NCBI GenBank assembly: GCA_902495595.1
Contig: CABUXV010000002.1
Location: 48,927-112,926 of the forward strand
Length of the DNA stretch: 64,000 bases
Direction: 5' to 3'
Source: an uncultured Eubacterium sp.
GTDB lineage: Bacteria > Bacillota > Clostridia > Peptostreptococcales > Anaerovoracaceae
The notes below the pieces were generated by a model, which saw only the letters and a list, made by a program, of their open reading frames with translations, did not search any database and had not been told where the DNA came from. This document shows, one piece after another, positions 42,019-51,422 of the stretch. Made by a program: the position numbers and the translations under genes. Numbering within the stretch: position 1 is the first letter of the stretch; each line of letters begins with the position of its first letter.

Positions 42019-43734
42019 GTGCCTAAAATTTCTGTAGTTATTCCCGCATATAATCTGGAGACAGAGCTGAGCGATATGCTTGATTCTCTTCTGAAACAAA
42101 GCTTTTGTGATTATGAAGCAATTATTGTTAACGACGGAAGCAGTGACAGGACAGAAATAATAGCTGGAGAATTTTCAGATAAAGATAAAAGGTTTAGATT
42201 TATTTCACAGAAAAATCAGGGTGTTTCGTCTGCAAGAAACAGAGGTATTGAATGCGCAAGAGGAGACTATTTGATATTCTTTGATGGTGATGATTTCATT
42301 CCGGCTGATTCATTGAAGAATCTATATGATTCCATTATTAAAAATAACAGCGACATGGCTGTAGGAATAATGGAAACATACAGTGACGGTACATCGGAGA
42401 TAAATAAAGCAAGCAAGAATTTAGCTGAAAAAGATTGTATTTTTCCTCAGGACATAAATTTTATAAAAACATGGTCTCAGTGCAATAAGCTTTACAGAAA
42501 GGATTTTATTACAGATAACAACATAAAATTTTTAGATGTAAAGGTTGCAGAAGACGGACATTTTTTATATCAGGTTTTGTCTAAATCACCTGTTATATGC
42601 GGATGCAATGCGATAGTATACAGATATATGAGAAAACCTTTTTGGCAGGGATATCACACAGCTTCAAAAAATGTGGATGAAATATATTTATATGACAGAA
42701 TAAAGGTTTATAATGATATGCTTCAGATATCGGATATGATTCTTTCCGGAGCTAGTGACAGTGAGAGAGAAATATATAAGATGAATCTTGTAAGCAGATT
42801 TATAAAAGGCGGAATTATACAAGCTTTTTACAGAAGAATCTGGCGTTGTGATGATAGTATAGAGAACAGGCTTTCAGATGCACTGAAAAAATATATTAAT
42901 ATAATTGATAAGAAAACCTTGGATAAAATATGCTCGGAGAATTGGGATATACCTATTGAAGATATACTGAAAAACAATTTAAATAATTTAAAAAAATCTA
43001 TATATGAGAATCCAGAGGTTTCGGTAGCCCTTTCATCGGAGCTGGATAAAGATGAATTAAACTTTACGGTAAGAAGCTTTTATAATCAGGAGTTTCCGAG
43101 TTTTGAAATCCTTGTAGACAGTAAGATTTTTAATGCGCTTGACGATGATTTGAAGGACGTTAAAAATATGAGGATGGTAAACTGTGAAAGTTATGACAAG
43201 AACATATTTATTGAAGAGGCAAGAGGAAAGTATATTTTATTTATTGATTTTGCCTCGGCATATAGTGTGCATTCTCTAAAAAAAATGTGCGAAAAGCTTA
43301 AATGGAATAACAACCTTGATTTTGTATCAGCTTATTTTAAAGGAATGAATACAAAAAATCTATACAGCAGGGAATTGTATAGCTGTCCGCTTTGCAGCAG
43401 TGAAGCTATTTTTGGATATAGTGACAGAGCAAAACGCAGATATACCAAAATAAATGGGCTGGATAATATGTTTTCAAATAAATTATTTAAAATTGACAGT
43501 ATTAAGAACTTTATATTCACTTCGCATGATGTTGATGATGTTAAATACTTGTACAGATATAAGAATTTTGAAAAAATGCGCAATACGCAGATATTGACAT
43601 ATGTAACAGATGATATATTAAAAAAACGTGCGTCTGCAGATGTAAGACCTATTGATATAAAAATTAATTTTGCAGTAAATCGTATATTGAAACCGTTTGC
43701 GGGAAAGGGTATTAAAAAATTTATAAAAGGATAG
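42019..43734 (+). CDS. Two-module family 2 glycosyltransferase, second module degenerate
   Basis: About 571 aa. The N-terminal GT2 domain (1-230) is intact: PKISVVIPAYNLE, IIVNDGSSDRTEI, ARNRGIECARGDYLIFFDGDD (DxD) and KVAEDGHFLYQVL. Residues about 330-500 look like a second GT-A fold (VRSFYNQEFPSFEILVDS, EEARGKYILFIDFASA), but the metal-binding DxD is replaced by DFAS, so it is probably inactive or acceptor-binding, as in TarS/TagF-like enzymes. GTG 42019 has an AAGGAG at ideal spacing; ATG 42013 is only 1 nt from it. The likely role is decorating the polyol phosphate polymer. Confidence 0.85.
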   Translation: MPKISVVIPAYNLETELSDMLDSLLKQSFCDYEAIIVNDGSSDRTEIIAGEFSDKDKRFRFISQKNQGVSSARNRGIECARGDYLIFFDGDDFIPADSLKNLYDSIIKNNSDMAVGIMETYSDGTSEINKASKNLAEKDCIFPQDINFIKTWSQCNKLYRKDFITDNNIKFLDVKVAEDGHFLYQVLSKSPVICGCNAIVYRYMRKPFWQGYHTASKNVDEIYLYDRIKVYNDMLQISDMILSGASDSEREIYKMNLVSRFIKGGIIQAFYRRIWRCDDSIENRLSDALKKYINIIDKKTLDKICSENWDIPIEDILKNNLNNLKKSIYENPEVSVALSSELDKDELNFTVRSFYNQEFPSFEILVDSKIFNALDDDLKDVKNMRMVNCESYDKNIFIEEARGKYILFIDFASAYSVHSLKKMCEKLKWNNNLDFVSAYFKGMNTKNLYSRELYSCPLCSSEAIFGYSDRAKRRYTKINGLDNMFSNKLFKIDSIKNFIFTSHDVDDVKYLYRYKNFEKMRNTQILTYVTDDILKKRASADVRPIDIKINFAVNRILKPFAGKGIKKFIKG

Positions 43735-43737
43735 TAT

Positions 43738-44856
43738 ATGACGTTTATTGTAACTGTATTTAAAGCTGTTTTAAATTTAATATTTGCTTTTATGAAACTG
43801 AGTCCTGTACGTAATAAAATTTCGATTTTGAGCCGTCAGTCAGATAATAAGACCTTGGATATAGAGCTTCTTGAAAAAGAGATTTCGAAACAGGACGGAA
43901 CAATAAAGGTTGTTTGTCTTTGCAGGACATTAAAGCCCGGATTCAAATCGTATATTATGTATTTGTTTCATTTGCTGAGACAGATGTATCATATAGCTAC
44001 TTCTAAGATTGTTATAATAGATGGATACTGTATGGGAATAAGTTTGCTGAAGCAGAGGAAGTCTTTAACCGTAGTACAGATTTGGCATGCTCTTGGTTCT
44101 TTAAAGAAGTTTGGCTACAGTATATTCGATAAGGAAGAGGGAAGAGACAGAAAAATTGCAGAGCTTATGAATATGCATAAGAATTACGATATAATATTTT
44201 CCAGCAGTAAATACTGCGTTGATAATTTTGCAGAGGCTTTTAATTATCCTTCGGAAGCAATACATGTTGCATCACTTCCCAGAGTGGATATTTTAACAGA
44301 TAACTATCATAATGAAAATTTAAAAATTAAAATACTTGAAAAGTATCCTTTTCTTGGAGATAAAAAGAATATTGTATATGCACCTACATTCAGAAAAGAT
44401 AATACTGACGGCGACAGGGCAGTTGAAAATTTAATCAGTGCAATTGATTTCAGCGAGTATAATCTCATAATAAAAGCACATCCGCTTATGAAACTTAATA
44501 TTAGAAGAGAAGGCGTTTTGGTAGATAATATATTTTCATCTATAGATATGTTTTCCGCGGCAGATTTTGTAATATTAGATTATTCAGCTATAGTATATGA
44601 AGCGGCAGTTATGAGAAAACCTTTGTTTTTTTATACATTTGATTTAGATAAATATAAAGATAACAGAGATTTCTATATTGAATATGAAGAAGAAATGCCT
44701 GGTATAGTTTCACAGGATGCCGAGTGTATTGTAAATGCAATAAAAAATAATGAATATGATTTAACTATAGTCAGAGAGTTTGCCGATAAATATGTTGAAA
44801 TTCAGGAAAACTGCACATATAGGATGGCAAGATTTATATTAAATTCAGGAAAATAG
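43738..44856 (+). CDS. CDP-glycerol/ribitol glycerophosphotransferase family, copy 2
   Basis: A 372-aa homologue of the transferase at 35751, with VVQIWHALGSLKKFGYS (about 109), YAPTFRKD (about 209), IIKAHPLM (about 242) and DFVILDYSAIVYEAAVMRKP (about 280). The N-terminus is hydrophobic and basic, fitting membrane association. It starts three bases after the glycosyltransferase stop. With the first copy it could divide primer and polymerase duties. Substrate (ribitol or glycerol) is inferred from tarIJ. Confidence 0.9.
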   Translation: MTFIVTVFKAVLNLIFAFMKLSPVRNKISILSRQSDNKTLDIELLEKEISKQDGTIKVVCLCRTLKPGFKSYIMYLFHLLRQMYHIATSKIVIIDGYCMGISLLKQRKSLTVVQIWHALGSLKKFGYSIFDKEEGRDRKIAELMNMHKNYDIIFSSSKYCVDNFAEAFNYPSEAIHVASLPRVDILTDNYHNENLKIKILEKYPFLGDKKNIVYAPTFRKDNTDGDRAVENLISAIDFSEYNLIIKAHPLMKLNIRREGVLVDNIFSSIDMFSAADFVILDYSAIVYEAAVMRKPLFFYTFDLDKYKDNRDFYIEYEEEMPGIVSQDAECIVNAIKNNEYDLTIVREFADKYVEIQENCTYRMARFILNSGK

Positions 44857-44857
44857 T

Positions 44858-46918
44858 ATGATGAATTTAATAGATACAAAAACATTGCGTTTTCTGATGG
44901 TCGGTATTATAAATACGGCGGTAGGAACGGCAATAATGTTTTGCCTTTACAATATATTTAATTGTTCATACTGGGTATCTTCTTCAGCCAACTATATTTT
45001 GACAAGTATTTTAAGTTATGGATTAAACAAGAGATTTACTTTTAATTACAGAGGAAAAAATTTGTGCAGCAGCATAAAATTTGCCGTAAATATAGCAGTG
45101 TGTTATTTTGCTGCTTACGGTATGGCAAAGCCTGTCATCGCAGCTGTAATTGACAAAGGGTCTGTACCTTTGCAGGAAAATATAGCTATGTTTGCAGGAA
45201 TGTGCATCTTTACGGCACTTAATTATTTAGGACAGAGATTTTTTGTTTTTAAGGATTCTGATATGAGACACAGATTAAATTATAAAGATAAATACAATAT
45301 ATGGATTAACAGTAAATATATAGATGAATCGGATAGGAAGATACTTCTTGATATGTCTGACGAAGAGCGTTATGAATTATTTTACAGAGATATTGAATTC
45401 GGTACATCCGGAATGAGGGGAAAAGTCGGACTTGGAGCAAACCGGATAAATAAATATACAATAAGGCTGGCAGCAAAGGGCATGGCTGAGTATATGGGAA
45501 GAGGTTCCCGGGTAGTAATAGCTTATGACACCCGAATTGATTCACGATTTTTTGCAGAAGAGACAGCCAGAGTTTTGGCAAAGTCCGGCATAAAGGCAAT
45601 ACTTTTTGACAGGGTTTCTCCTGTTCCACTGCTTTCTTTTGCTGTAAGATATCTTTGCTGTGACGGCGGTATAGTTATTACAGCCAGCCATAACACTAAA
45701 GAATATAATGGATTTAAGACATATAATAAATTCGGAATACAGATGAATCCCGAGGCTACCGGTAAAATCTTCGAGCATATGAAAAATATCAAAGATCCGC
45801 TGGATATAACGATGTCGGATATTTCCTCTGATAATATAACATTTATAGGAGAGGATATAGCTGAGAAATTTACAGAACAGCTTATGAAACAGTCGCTGCT
45901 TAAAGATGAAACGGCTAAAAATAATCTCAATGTTCTTTATACACCTTTGTATGGTTCTGGAAGAGATTATGTAAAAACGGCTTTGAAAAAGGATGGCTTT
46001 TTTAATTTAAGGATGGTTTCAAAGCAATCGGAGTTTAACGGACAGTTTCCGGGGCTTGACAGACCAAACCCAGAGGATATTTCCGTATTTAAATATGCGG
46101 AGAAAGCAGCCCGTGAAGATGATATTGATATCATAATAGCAACAGATCCGGATTGTGACAGAATAGGAGTTGGCGTAAATACGGGAGATAATATTGAATA
46201 TTTAAATGGAAACGAAACAGGAGCATTACTGATAGATTTTATAAGCAAAATGAAGTCTGTTCAGGGCAAATACATGATAACCACAATAGTTACCGGAGAC
46301 ATGGGAGCCGTTATTGCAGAAAAAAAGGGCGCCAATGTTTTAAAAACGCTGACAGGCTCAAAGTTTATATGTGAAGAAATTCAGAAGATTGCTGATGACA
46401 TGTTTATTATGGGCTATGAGGAAAGTTATGGGTATGTTACGGCAAATCATGTTCGGGATAAAGATGGTATTTCGGCGGCGATGTTTATCTGCGAAATGGC
46501 AGCTTATTATAAAACAAAAGGACTAACTCTTATAGATGTGCTTAATGAGCTGTATAAAGAGTTTGGCTTTTATGTTACATTTCAGGATTCTTTTGATTTT
46601 GAAGGTCATAAAGGGGCTGAAAAAATAAAAACTTTTATGAATAATTTAAGGCTTGCAGGAAAATCGACTTTTACAGAATACTTGGAAGAAAACGACTGCG
46701 TAGATGTTATCGATTATAGGGAAGGGGTCGGAGAGCTTCCTGTATCGAATGTTCTTAAATTTATATTTGAAGATGGCTCGTGGGCAGCGGTAAGACCTTC
46801 AGGAACAGAGCCTAAAATCAAATTTTACTATTGCATAAAAGGAAAAGACAGGGAATCAGCAGAATCATTTCTGCGAATATTGAGAAATAATATAAATAGC
46901 AGGATAAATATGTTGTAG
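44858..46918 (+). CDS. GtrA-like membrane domain fused to phosphohexomutase
   Basis: A 686-aa fusion. Residues 1-130 form a four-helix GtrA-like domain (LRFLMVGIINTAVGTAIMF, ANYILTSILSYGLNKRFTF, QRFFVF), which in stand-alone form helps move undecaprenyl-linked sugars. Residues about 145-686 are a complete phosphoglucomutase/phosphomannomutase: GTSGMRGKVG, TASHNTKEYNGFK (catalytic Ser), DPDCDRIG (metal), GYEESYGY and RPSGTEPKIKF. The frame is open throughout with no sign of a frameshift. It starts two bases after the transferase stop. I know of these families separately; the fusion is unusual. Confidence 0.9.
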   Translation: MMNLIDTKTLRFLMVGIINTAVGTAIMFCLYNIFNCSYWVSSSANYILTSILSYGLNKRFTFNYRGKNLCSSIKFAVNIAVCYFAAYGMAKPVIAAVIDKGSVPLQENIAMFAGMCIFTALNYLGQRFFVFKDSDMRHRLNYKDKYNIWINSKYIDESDRKILLDMSDEERYELFYRDIEFGTSGMRGKVGLGANRINKYTIRLAAKGMAEYMGRGSRVVIAYDTRIDSRFFAEETARVLAKSGIKAILFDRVSPVPLLSFAVRYLCCDGGIVITASHNTKEYNGFKTYNKFGIQMNPEATGKIFEHMKNIKDPLDITMSDISSDNITFIGEDIAEKFTEQLMKQSLLKDETAKNNLNVLYTPLYGSGRDYVKTALKKDGFFNLRMVSKQSEFNGQFPGLDRPNPEDISVFKYAEKAAREDDIDIIIATDPDCDRIGVGVNTGDNIEYLNGNETGALLIDFISKMKSVQGKYMITTIVTGDMGAVIAEKKGANVLKTLTGSKFICEEIQKIADDMFIMGYEESYGYVTANHVRDKDGISAAMFICEMAAYYKTKGLTLIDVLNELYKEFGFYVTFQDSFDFEGHKGAEKIKTFMNNLRLAGKSTFTEYLEENDCVDVIDYREGVGELPVSNVLKFIFEDGSWAAVRPSGTEPKIKFYYCIKGKDRESAESFLRILRNNINSRINML

Positions 46919-46965
46919 ATTATCATATCTTCACATAATTTTCACAGCCACACGCGGGTGAATTA

Positions 46966-46994
46966 TTGATTTACATTATATGTATTGGTATAAT
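46966..46994 (+). promoter_or_regulatory. Promoter of the LCP gene
   Basis: TTGATT and TATAAT are 17 nt apart, 31 nt before ATG 47026. This argues against the upstream in-frame ATG at 46966, which lies inside the promoter. Confidence 0.6.
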
Positions 46995-47025
46995 GGTCTG
47001 TGACGTGAAAGGAAAAGGTGTTGCA

Positions 47026-48498
47026 ATGGGCGATAACAGGACACGAGATAATAGTTACAGAAATAATGAAAAGAGTGCAAGAGAACAGGCTTATCAGGAA
47101 TATCTGAATTTGAGAGAAAACAGAAGCGGAAGAGGAAACTATGTAAAAGACGATACTTTGTATGGTTCTTATTTTTCAAAATCGAATAAAAGCAGCTACA
47201 GTCAGAGCAATTCATCAGGATTCGGAAGTTCGGTAGAAAATACGCCGTATGGCAATTCCCAGATGAGAAAGAAGAGCAAGGCGGATGCAGAGAGGGAAGC
47301 CTATTTGAAAGAACGCGAGCGTGACGGAAGAAAAAATAAGAAACCTGTAGCAAAACAGGGCAGAGTAAATAAAGCGGACAAGCTTACAAGGGCGGAGAAA
47401 AAGGCTGAGAAAAAAGCACAAAAAAGCGGTCAGATGTATTCTTCCGGAGGAAGCGGCGGAAAAAGGAGAAAGAATGGAAAAGGTCTTAAGATTGCTTTAA
47501 TAGTCGTTCTGGTTTTAGTTTTGGGTATAGGTGGAGTTATTGCTGCAGGGTTGACTGTTGTTAAGAACACCTTAGATAATGTGGGAAGAATAGAACTTGA
47601 CCCTGAAAAGATAGGTATAAACCCTCAGGTTGATTCGGACTTGCGTAATTATAGGAATATAGCAGTTCTCGGAATTGATGCGCGAGATATGACAAACGAT
47701 AAGGATGTAAGAAGTGATGCTATAATAGTAGCAAGTATAAATAAGGAAACCAATGAGATAAAAATGTTTTCTGTATACAGAGATACCATGCTTGATTTAG
47801 GAGAAGATTCTCCGGGGCTTGATAAGGTTACCCATGGATATTTTTACGGCGGACCTACAAAGATGCTATATGCTTTGAACAAGAATTTAGACTTGAATAT
47901 CAAAGAAGTCGTTGTTGTAAACTGGAAATCGGTAGCAGATACCGTAGATGCTCTGGGAGGTCTTGACATAGAGATTCAGGATTCTGAAATTAAAGAGATG
48001 AACAAATACATACAAGATACATATAATAATATAGGAGGCTCAAATAAAAAAATTCAAAATGCAGGTATGCAGACGCTTAACGGAAATCAGGCAGTTACAT
48101 ATGCCAGAATCAGAAAGGATGCTGCTACAGGTGACTATAGAAGAAACGAGCGAATGAAGATAGTAGTGAAAGCGGCTTTTGAAAAGGCCAAGAAGATGGA
48201 TGTTAAAAAGGTTAAAAAGATTTCAGAAGATATTTTGCCTGAAATTAAGACAAACATGTCTTCTGCCGATATGATGGCAATGCTTTTGAAACTCACTTCC
48301 TATTCAATGACAGACAGTGTGGGCTGGCCGTATGAGGTAGGCAGCTGGAGCAATAACGGATGGTATGGACCTCCTATTACTTTATCCAGCAATGTAAGTA
48401 AACTTCACGAGGAATTCTTCAATCAGCAGGATTATACTCCTACTCAGGATGTGCAGAAGATAAGCAGGAGGATTTCTGCTAAAACAGGTTTGTATTAA
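47026..48498 (+). CDS. LytR-CpsA-Psr (LCP) wall-polymer ligase
   Basis: A 490-aa protein that attaches teichoic acid or capsule from the lipid carrier to peptidoglycan. A long, charged, low-complexity cytoplasmic N-terminus (1-148, Ser/Lys/Arg-rich) precedes one helix (ALIVVLVLVLGIGGVIAAGL). The LCP domain (about 205-390) has NIAVLGIDARDMTNDKDVRSD, SVYRDTMLDL, ALNKNLDLNIKEVVVVNW and VTYARIRKDAATGDYRRNERM, including the arginines that bind the lipid pyrophosphate. The N-terminal tail is much longer than usual. It follows the teichoic acid cluster and has its own promoter. Confidence 0.93.
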   Translation: MGDNRTRDNSYRNNEKSAREQAYQEYLNLRENRSGRGNYVKDDTLYGSYFSKSNKSSYSQSNSSGFGSSVENTPYGNSQMRKKSKADAEREAYLKERERDGRKNKKPVAKQGRVNKADKLTRAEKKAEKKAQKSGQMYSSGGSGGKRRKNGKGLKIALIVVLVLVLGIGGVIAAGLTVVKNTLDNVGRIELDPEKIGINPQVDSDLRNYRNIAVLGIDARDMTNDKDVRSDAIIVASINKETNEIKMFSVYRDTMLDLGEDSPGLDKVTHGYFYGGPTKMLYALNKNLDLNIKEVVVVNWKSVADTVDALGGLDIEIQDSEIKEMNKYIQDTYNNIGGSNKKIQNAGMQTLNGNQAVTYARIRKDAATGDYRRNERMKIVVKAAFEKAKKMDVKKVKKISEDILPEIKTNMSSADMMAMLLKLTSYSMTDSVGWPYEVGSWSNNGWYGPPITLSSNVSKLHEEFFNQQDYTPTQDVQKISRRISAKTGLY

Positions 48499-48526
48499 TT
48501 GCATGTTATAAAAGGAAAGGTATTAT

Positions 48527-49603
48527 ATGAAAGACAAATTATCACTTTTGATTTTATTCGGAGGGGCATCATCGGAACATGAGGTATCATGTGCTTCTGC
48601 GGAGTCTGTGTTAAACAATATTGACAGTGAGAAATATCATATAAACACTATAGGCATTACTAAGGAGGGGAACTGGTTTTTGACAAGTTCCCCTGCTGTT
48701 AATATCGGCAATGGTTTGTGGGTATATGATAAAAACAACAAAAGAGCCGCTCTTTCACTGGATACAAACAACAGAGGAATTTTAGCGGAGGAAAGAGACG
48801 GAACTTATACAAAGATAAAAATAGATGTGGTTTTTCCGGTTCTGCATGGAAAAAATGGAGAAGACGGAACTGTACAGGGGATGTTTCAGATTGCAGGACT
48901 TCCTTTTGTAGGTTCTGATACAACGGCATCATCTGCATCTATGGATAAGGCGATAACAAAGGCAATGATTGAGCAGGCGGGAAGCGTTAATCAGGCAAAT
49001 TCGTTTATATTGCATAAAAAGACATATGACTGCAATAAGGAGGGAGAAATTATTGCAATCAGTGAATATTTTGACGATGAATTTCCTTTGTTTGTAAAGC
49101 CTGCAAATGCAGGTTCGTCTGTGGGAATAAGCAAAGTAAAAAGAAAAGAGGATTTGCCTGAGGCTTTGGAATTGGCATTTAAAGAGGATGATAAAATTGT
49201 TATAGAAGAAGCGATAACAGGAAGAGAAATAGAAGTCGCTGTTTTGGGAAATGAAAACCCAAGAGCTTCGTGCATAGGGGAGATATTTGCGGCTAATGAA
49301 TTTTATGATTACAATGCCAAATATGAAAACAAAGATTCCAGAACAGATATAGTAAGAGACCTTGATACCGAGAAAGAACGGGAGATAAGGGAGACCGCCG
49401 TTAGAGTATATGAAATAATGGGGTGCAGCGGACTTTCGAGAGTGGATTTTTTTCTGAAGGAAAGCGGCAAAGTAATATTTAATGAGATAAATACCCTGCC
49501 GGGATTTACTAATATAAGTATGTATCCGAAACTTTGGGAGGAATCGGGGATTACGTACAGCCATCTTATTGATGAACTTATAGATTTGGCGGTTGGAAAA
49601 TAA
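48527..49603 (+). CDS. ddl: D-alanine-D-alanine ligase
   Basis: A 358-aa ATP-grasp enzyme making D-Ala-D-Ala for peptidoglycan. The N-terminal LFGGASSEHEVSCASAES, PVLHGKNGEDGTVQGMF (about 104-120), FVKPANAGSSVGISKV (about 187) and the C-terminal EINTLPGFT are diagnostic. The omega-loop region has YDYNAKYEN, typical of the D-Ala form rather than the D-Lac forms of vancomycin resistance. AAAGGAAAGG precedes the ATG. It is flanked by the LCP gene and thrS. Confidence 0.96.
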   Translation: MKDKLSLLILFGGASSEHEVSCASAESVLNNIDSEKYHINTIGITKEGNWFLTSSPAVNIGNGLWVYDKNNKRAALSLDTNNRGILAEERDGTYTKIKIDVVFPVLHGKNGEDGTVQGMFQIAGLPFVGSDTTASSASMDKAITKAMIEQAGSVNQANSFILHKKTYDCNKEGEIIAISEYFDDEFPLFVKPANAGSSVGISKVKRKEDLPEALELAFKEDDKIVIEEAITGREIEVAVLGNENPRASCIGEIFAANEFYDYNAKYENKDSRTDIVRDLDTEKEREIRETAVRVYEIMGCSGLSRVDFFLKESGKVIFNEINTLPGFTNISMYPKLWEESGITYSHLIDELIDLAVGK

Positions 49604-49630
49604 TTTTATACAAAAACAGGAGAGGAAGAA

Positions 49631-51376
49631 ATGGCAAAAGAAAAAATAAACTTTGAAGATGAGCAGATAAAGTTATGTTATAGACATACAACTTCACATA
49701 TTATGGCGCAGGCCGTAAAAAAGTTATGGCCCGATGCGAAACTTGCAATAGGTCCTGCAATAGACAACGGGTTTTATTATGATTTTGATATGGAACATAA
49801 GCTGAATGAGCAAGATCTTCTTAAAATTCAAAAAGAAATGAAAAAAATAATACAGGCAAATTATCCGTTGGAGAGATTCGAACTGCCAAGAGAAGAGGCT
49901 ATAAAGTTTATGGCTGACAGAAATGAAGATTACAAGGTGGAACTTATCGAAGACCTGCCGGAAGATGAAGTAATTTCCTTTTATCAGCAGGGCGATTTTG
50001 TAGACCTTTGCGCAGGACCTCATATGGAAAGAACAGGACAGATAAAAGCTGTGAAACTTCAAAGCGTTGCAGGAGCATACTGGCGAGGCGATGTGAACAG
50101 AAAGATGCTGCAGAGAATATACGGCACATGTTTTCCGAGCCAGGATGAGCTCGACCAGTATATTGCAAGACTGGAAGAAGCTAAGAAAAGAGACCACAGG
50201 AAGATAGGAAAGGAGATGGACTTATTTGCTCTTTATGATGAAGGTCCGGGATTTCCTTTCTTTATGCCAAAGGGAATGATAATAAGGAATGAACTCGAAG
50301 CGTTTTGGAAATCGGAGCACAGGAAGAGGGGATATGAAGAAATAAAAACCCCTCTAATTATGAATGAGCAGCTTTGGAGAACTTCAGGGCATTGGGACCA
50401 TTATAAGGACAATATGTATTTTACTAAAATTGATGGCGAGGACTATGCTATTAAACCTATGAACTGCCCCGGAGCACTTTTGGCATACAAGAGAAAAATG
50501 TGGTCTTACAGAGATTTTCCTGTAAGAATGGGAGAATTAGGCCAGGTTCACAGGCATGAACTTTCAGGAGCGCTTCATGGTCTTATGAGGGTAAGAACTT
50601 TTACTCAGGATGACGCTCATATCTTTATGCTGCCTGACCAGATAAAAGATGAGGTTCTTGGCGTAATAAAATTCATTGATGATGTATATAAAATGTTTGG
50701 ATTTAATTATCATATAGAGCTTTCCACAAGACCGGATGATTCTATGGGTACAGATGAGGAATGGGAAGCTGCGGAAAACGCTTTAAGGGAAGCTATGGAA
50801 AACGTAGATGCAGCTTATGTGATAAATGAGGGCGATGGTGCATTTTATGGACCGAAGCTCGATTTTCATCTTGAAGATTCTCTCGGAAGAACATGGCAGT
50901 GCGGTACAATACAGCTGGATATGCAGATGCCTCAGAGGTTTGACATTAATTATGTTGGCTCTGATGGTGAAAAACACAGACCGGTTATGATACACAGAGT
51001 AATATTCGGGTCAATAGAGAGATTTATAGGTATACTTACAGAACATTTTGCCGGAAAATTTCCTCTTTGGATTGCTCCGGTGCAGGTAAAACTTCTCACA
51101 GTTACGGAAAAATTTACAGATTATGCGATGGAAGTTGCCAAAATGTTTGAGGAAGCCGGACTTCGTGTTGAAACAGATATAAGAAATGAGAAAATAGGAT
51201 ATAAACTGAGAGAAGCGAGGAATGAAAGAAATCCGTATATCTGTATCATAGGAGAAAAGGAAGTTGAAGCGAAAAACCTTACGGTAAGAGACAATAAGAC
51301 GGGAGAACAGACGGAAATGACTCCTGGTGAGCTTTCTGAGAAGTTGCTTAAGGAGATAGAGGATAAAGCGCTTTAG
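49631..51376 (+). CDS. thrS: Threonine-tRNA ligase lacking the TGS domain
   Basis: A 581-aa class II synthetase. It begins directly with the editing domain (RHTTSHIMAQAVKKLWPDAK; the HxxxH zinc/editing motif) and contains the catalytic core (PMNCPGALLAYK, RHELSGALHGLMRVRTFTQDDAH) and anticodon-binding domain (from about 480). Typical ThrRS has about 640 residues with an N-terminal TGS domain, absent here; the start has an AGGAGAGG site and ddl ends 27 nt upstream, so nothing is missing by annotation. No T-box leader is present. Confidence 0.96.
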   Translation: MAKEKINFEDEQIKLCYRHTTSHIMAQAVKKLWPDAKLAIGPAIDNGFYYDFDMEHKLNEQDLLKIQKEMKKIIQANYPLERFELPREEAIKFMADRNEDYKVELIEDLPEDEVISFYQQGDFVDLCAGPHMERTGQIKAVKLQSVAGAYWRGDVNRKMLQRIYGTCFPSQDELDQYIARLEEAKKRDHRKIGKEMDLFALYDEGPGFPFFMPKGMIIRNELEAFWKSEHRKRGYEEIKTPLIMNEQLWRTSGHWDHYKDNMYFTKIDGEDYAIKPMNCPGALLAYKRKMWSYRDFPVRMGELGQVHRHELSGALHGLMRVRTFTQDDAHIFMLPDQIKDEVLGVIKFIDDVYKMFGFNYHIELSTRPDDSMGTDEEWEAAENALREAMENVDAAYVINEGDGAFYGPKLDFHLEDSLGRTWQCGTIQLDMQMPQRFDINYVGSDGEKHRPVMIHRVIFGSIERFIGILTEHFAGKFPLWIAPVQVKLLTVTEKFTDYAMEVAKMFEEAGLRVETDIRNEKIGYKLREARNERNPYICIIGEKEVEAKNLTVRDNKTGEQTEMTPGELSEKLLKEIEDKAL

Positions 51377-51422
51377 TTTTTCAGCAGAGCCAAGGCAATA
51401 TGAAAACGATAGGTATTAAACA

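Noticed and set aside
48929..49564. 211-aa minus-strand frame
   Set aside because: It lies wholly within ddl, which is unambiguous, and encodes a low-complexity Phe/Tyr/Ser-rich product.
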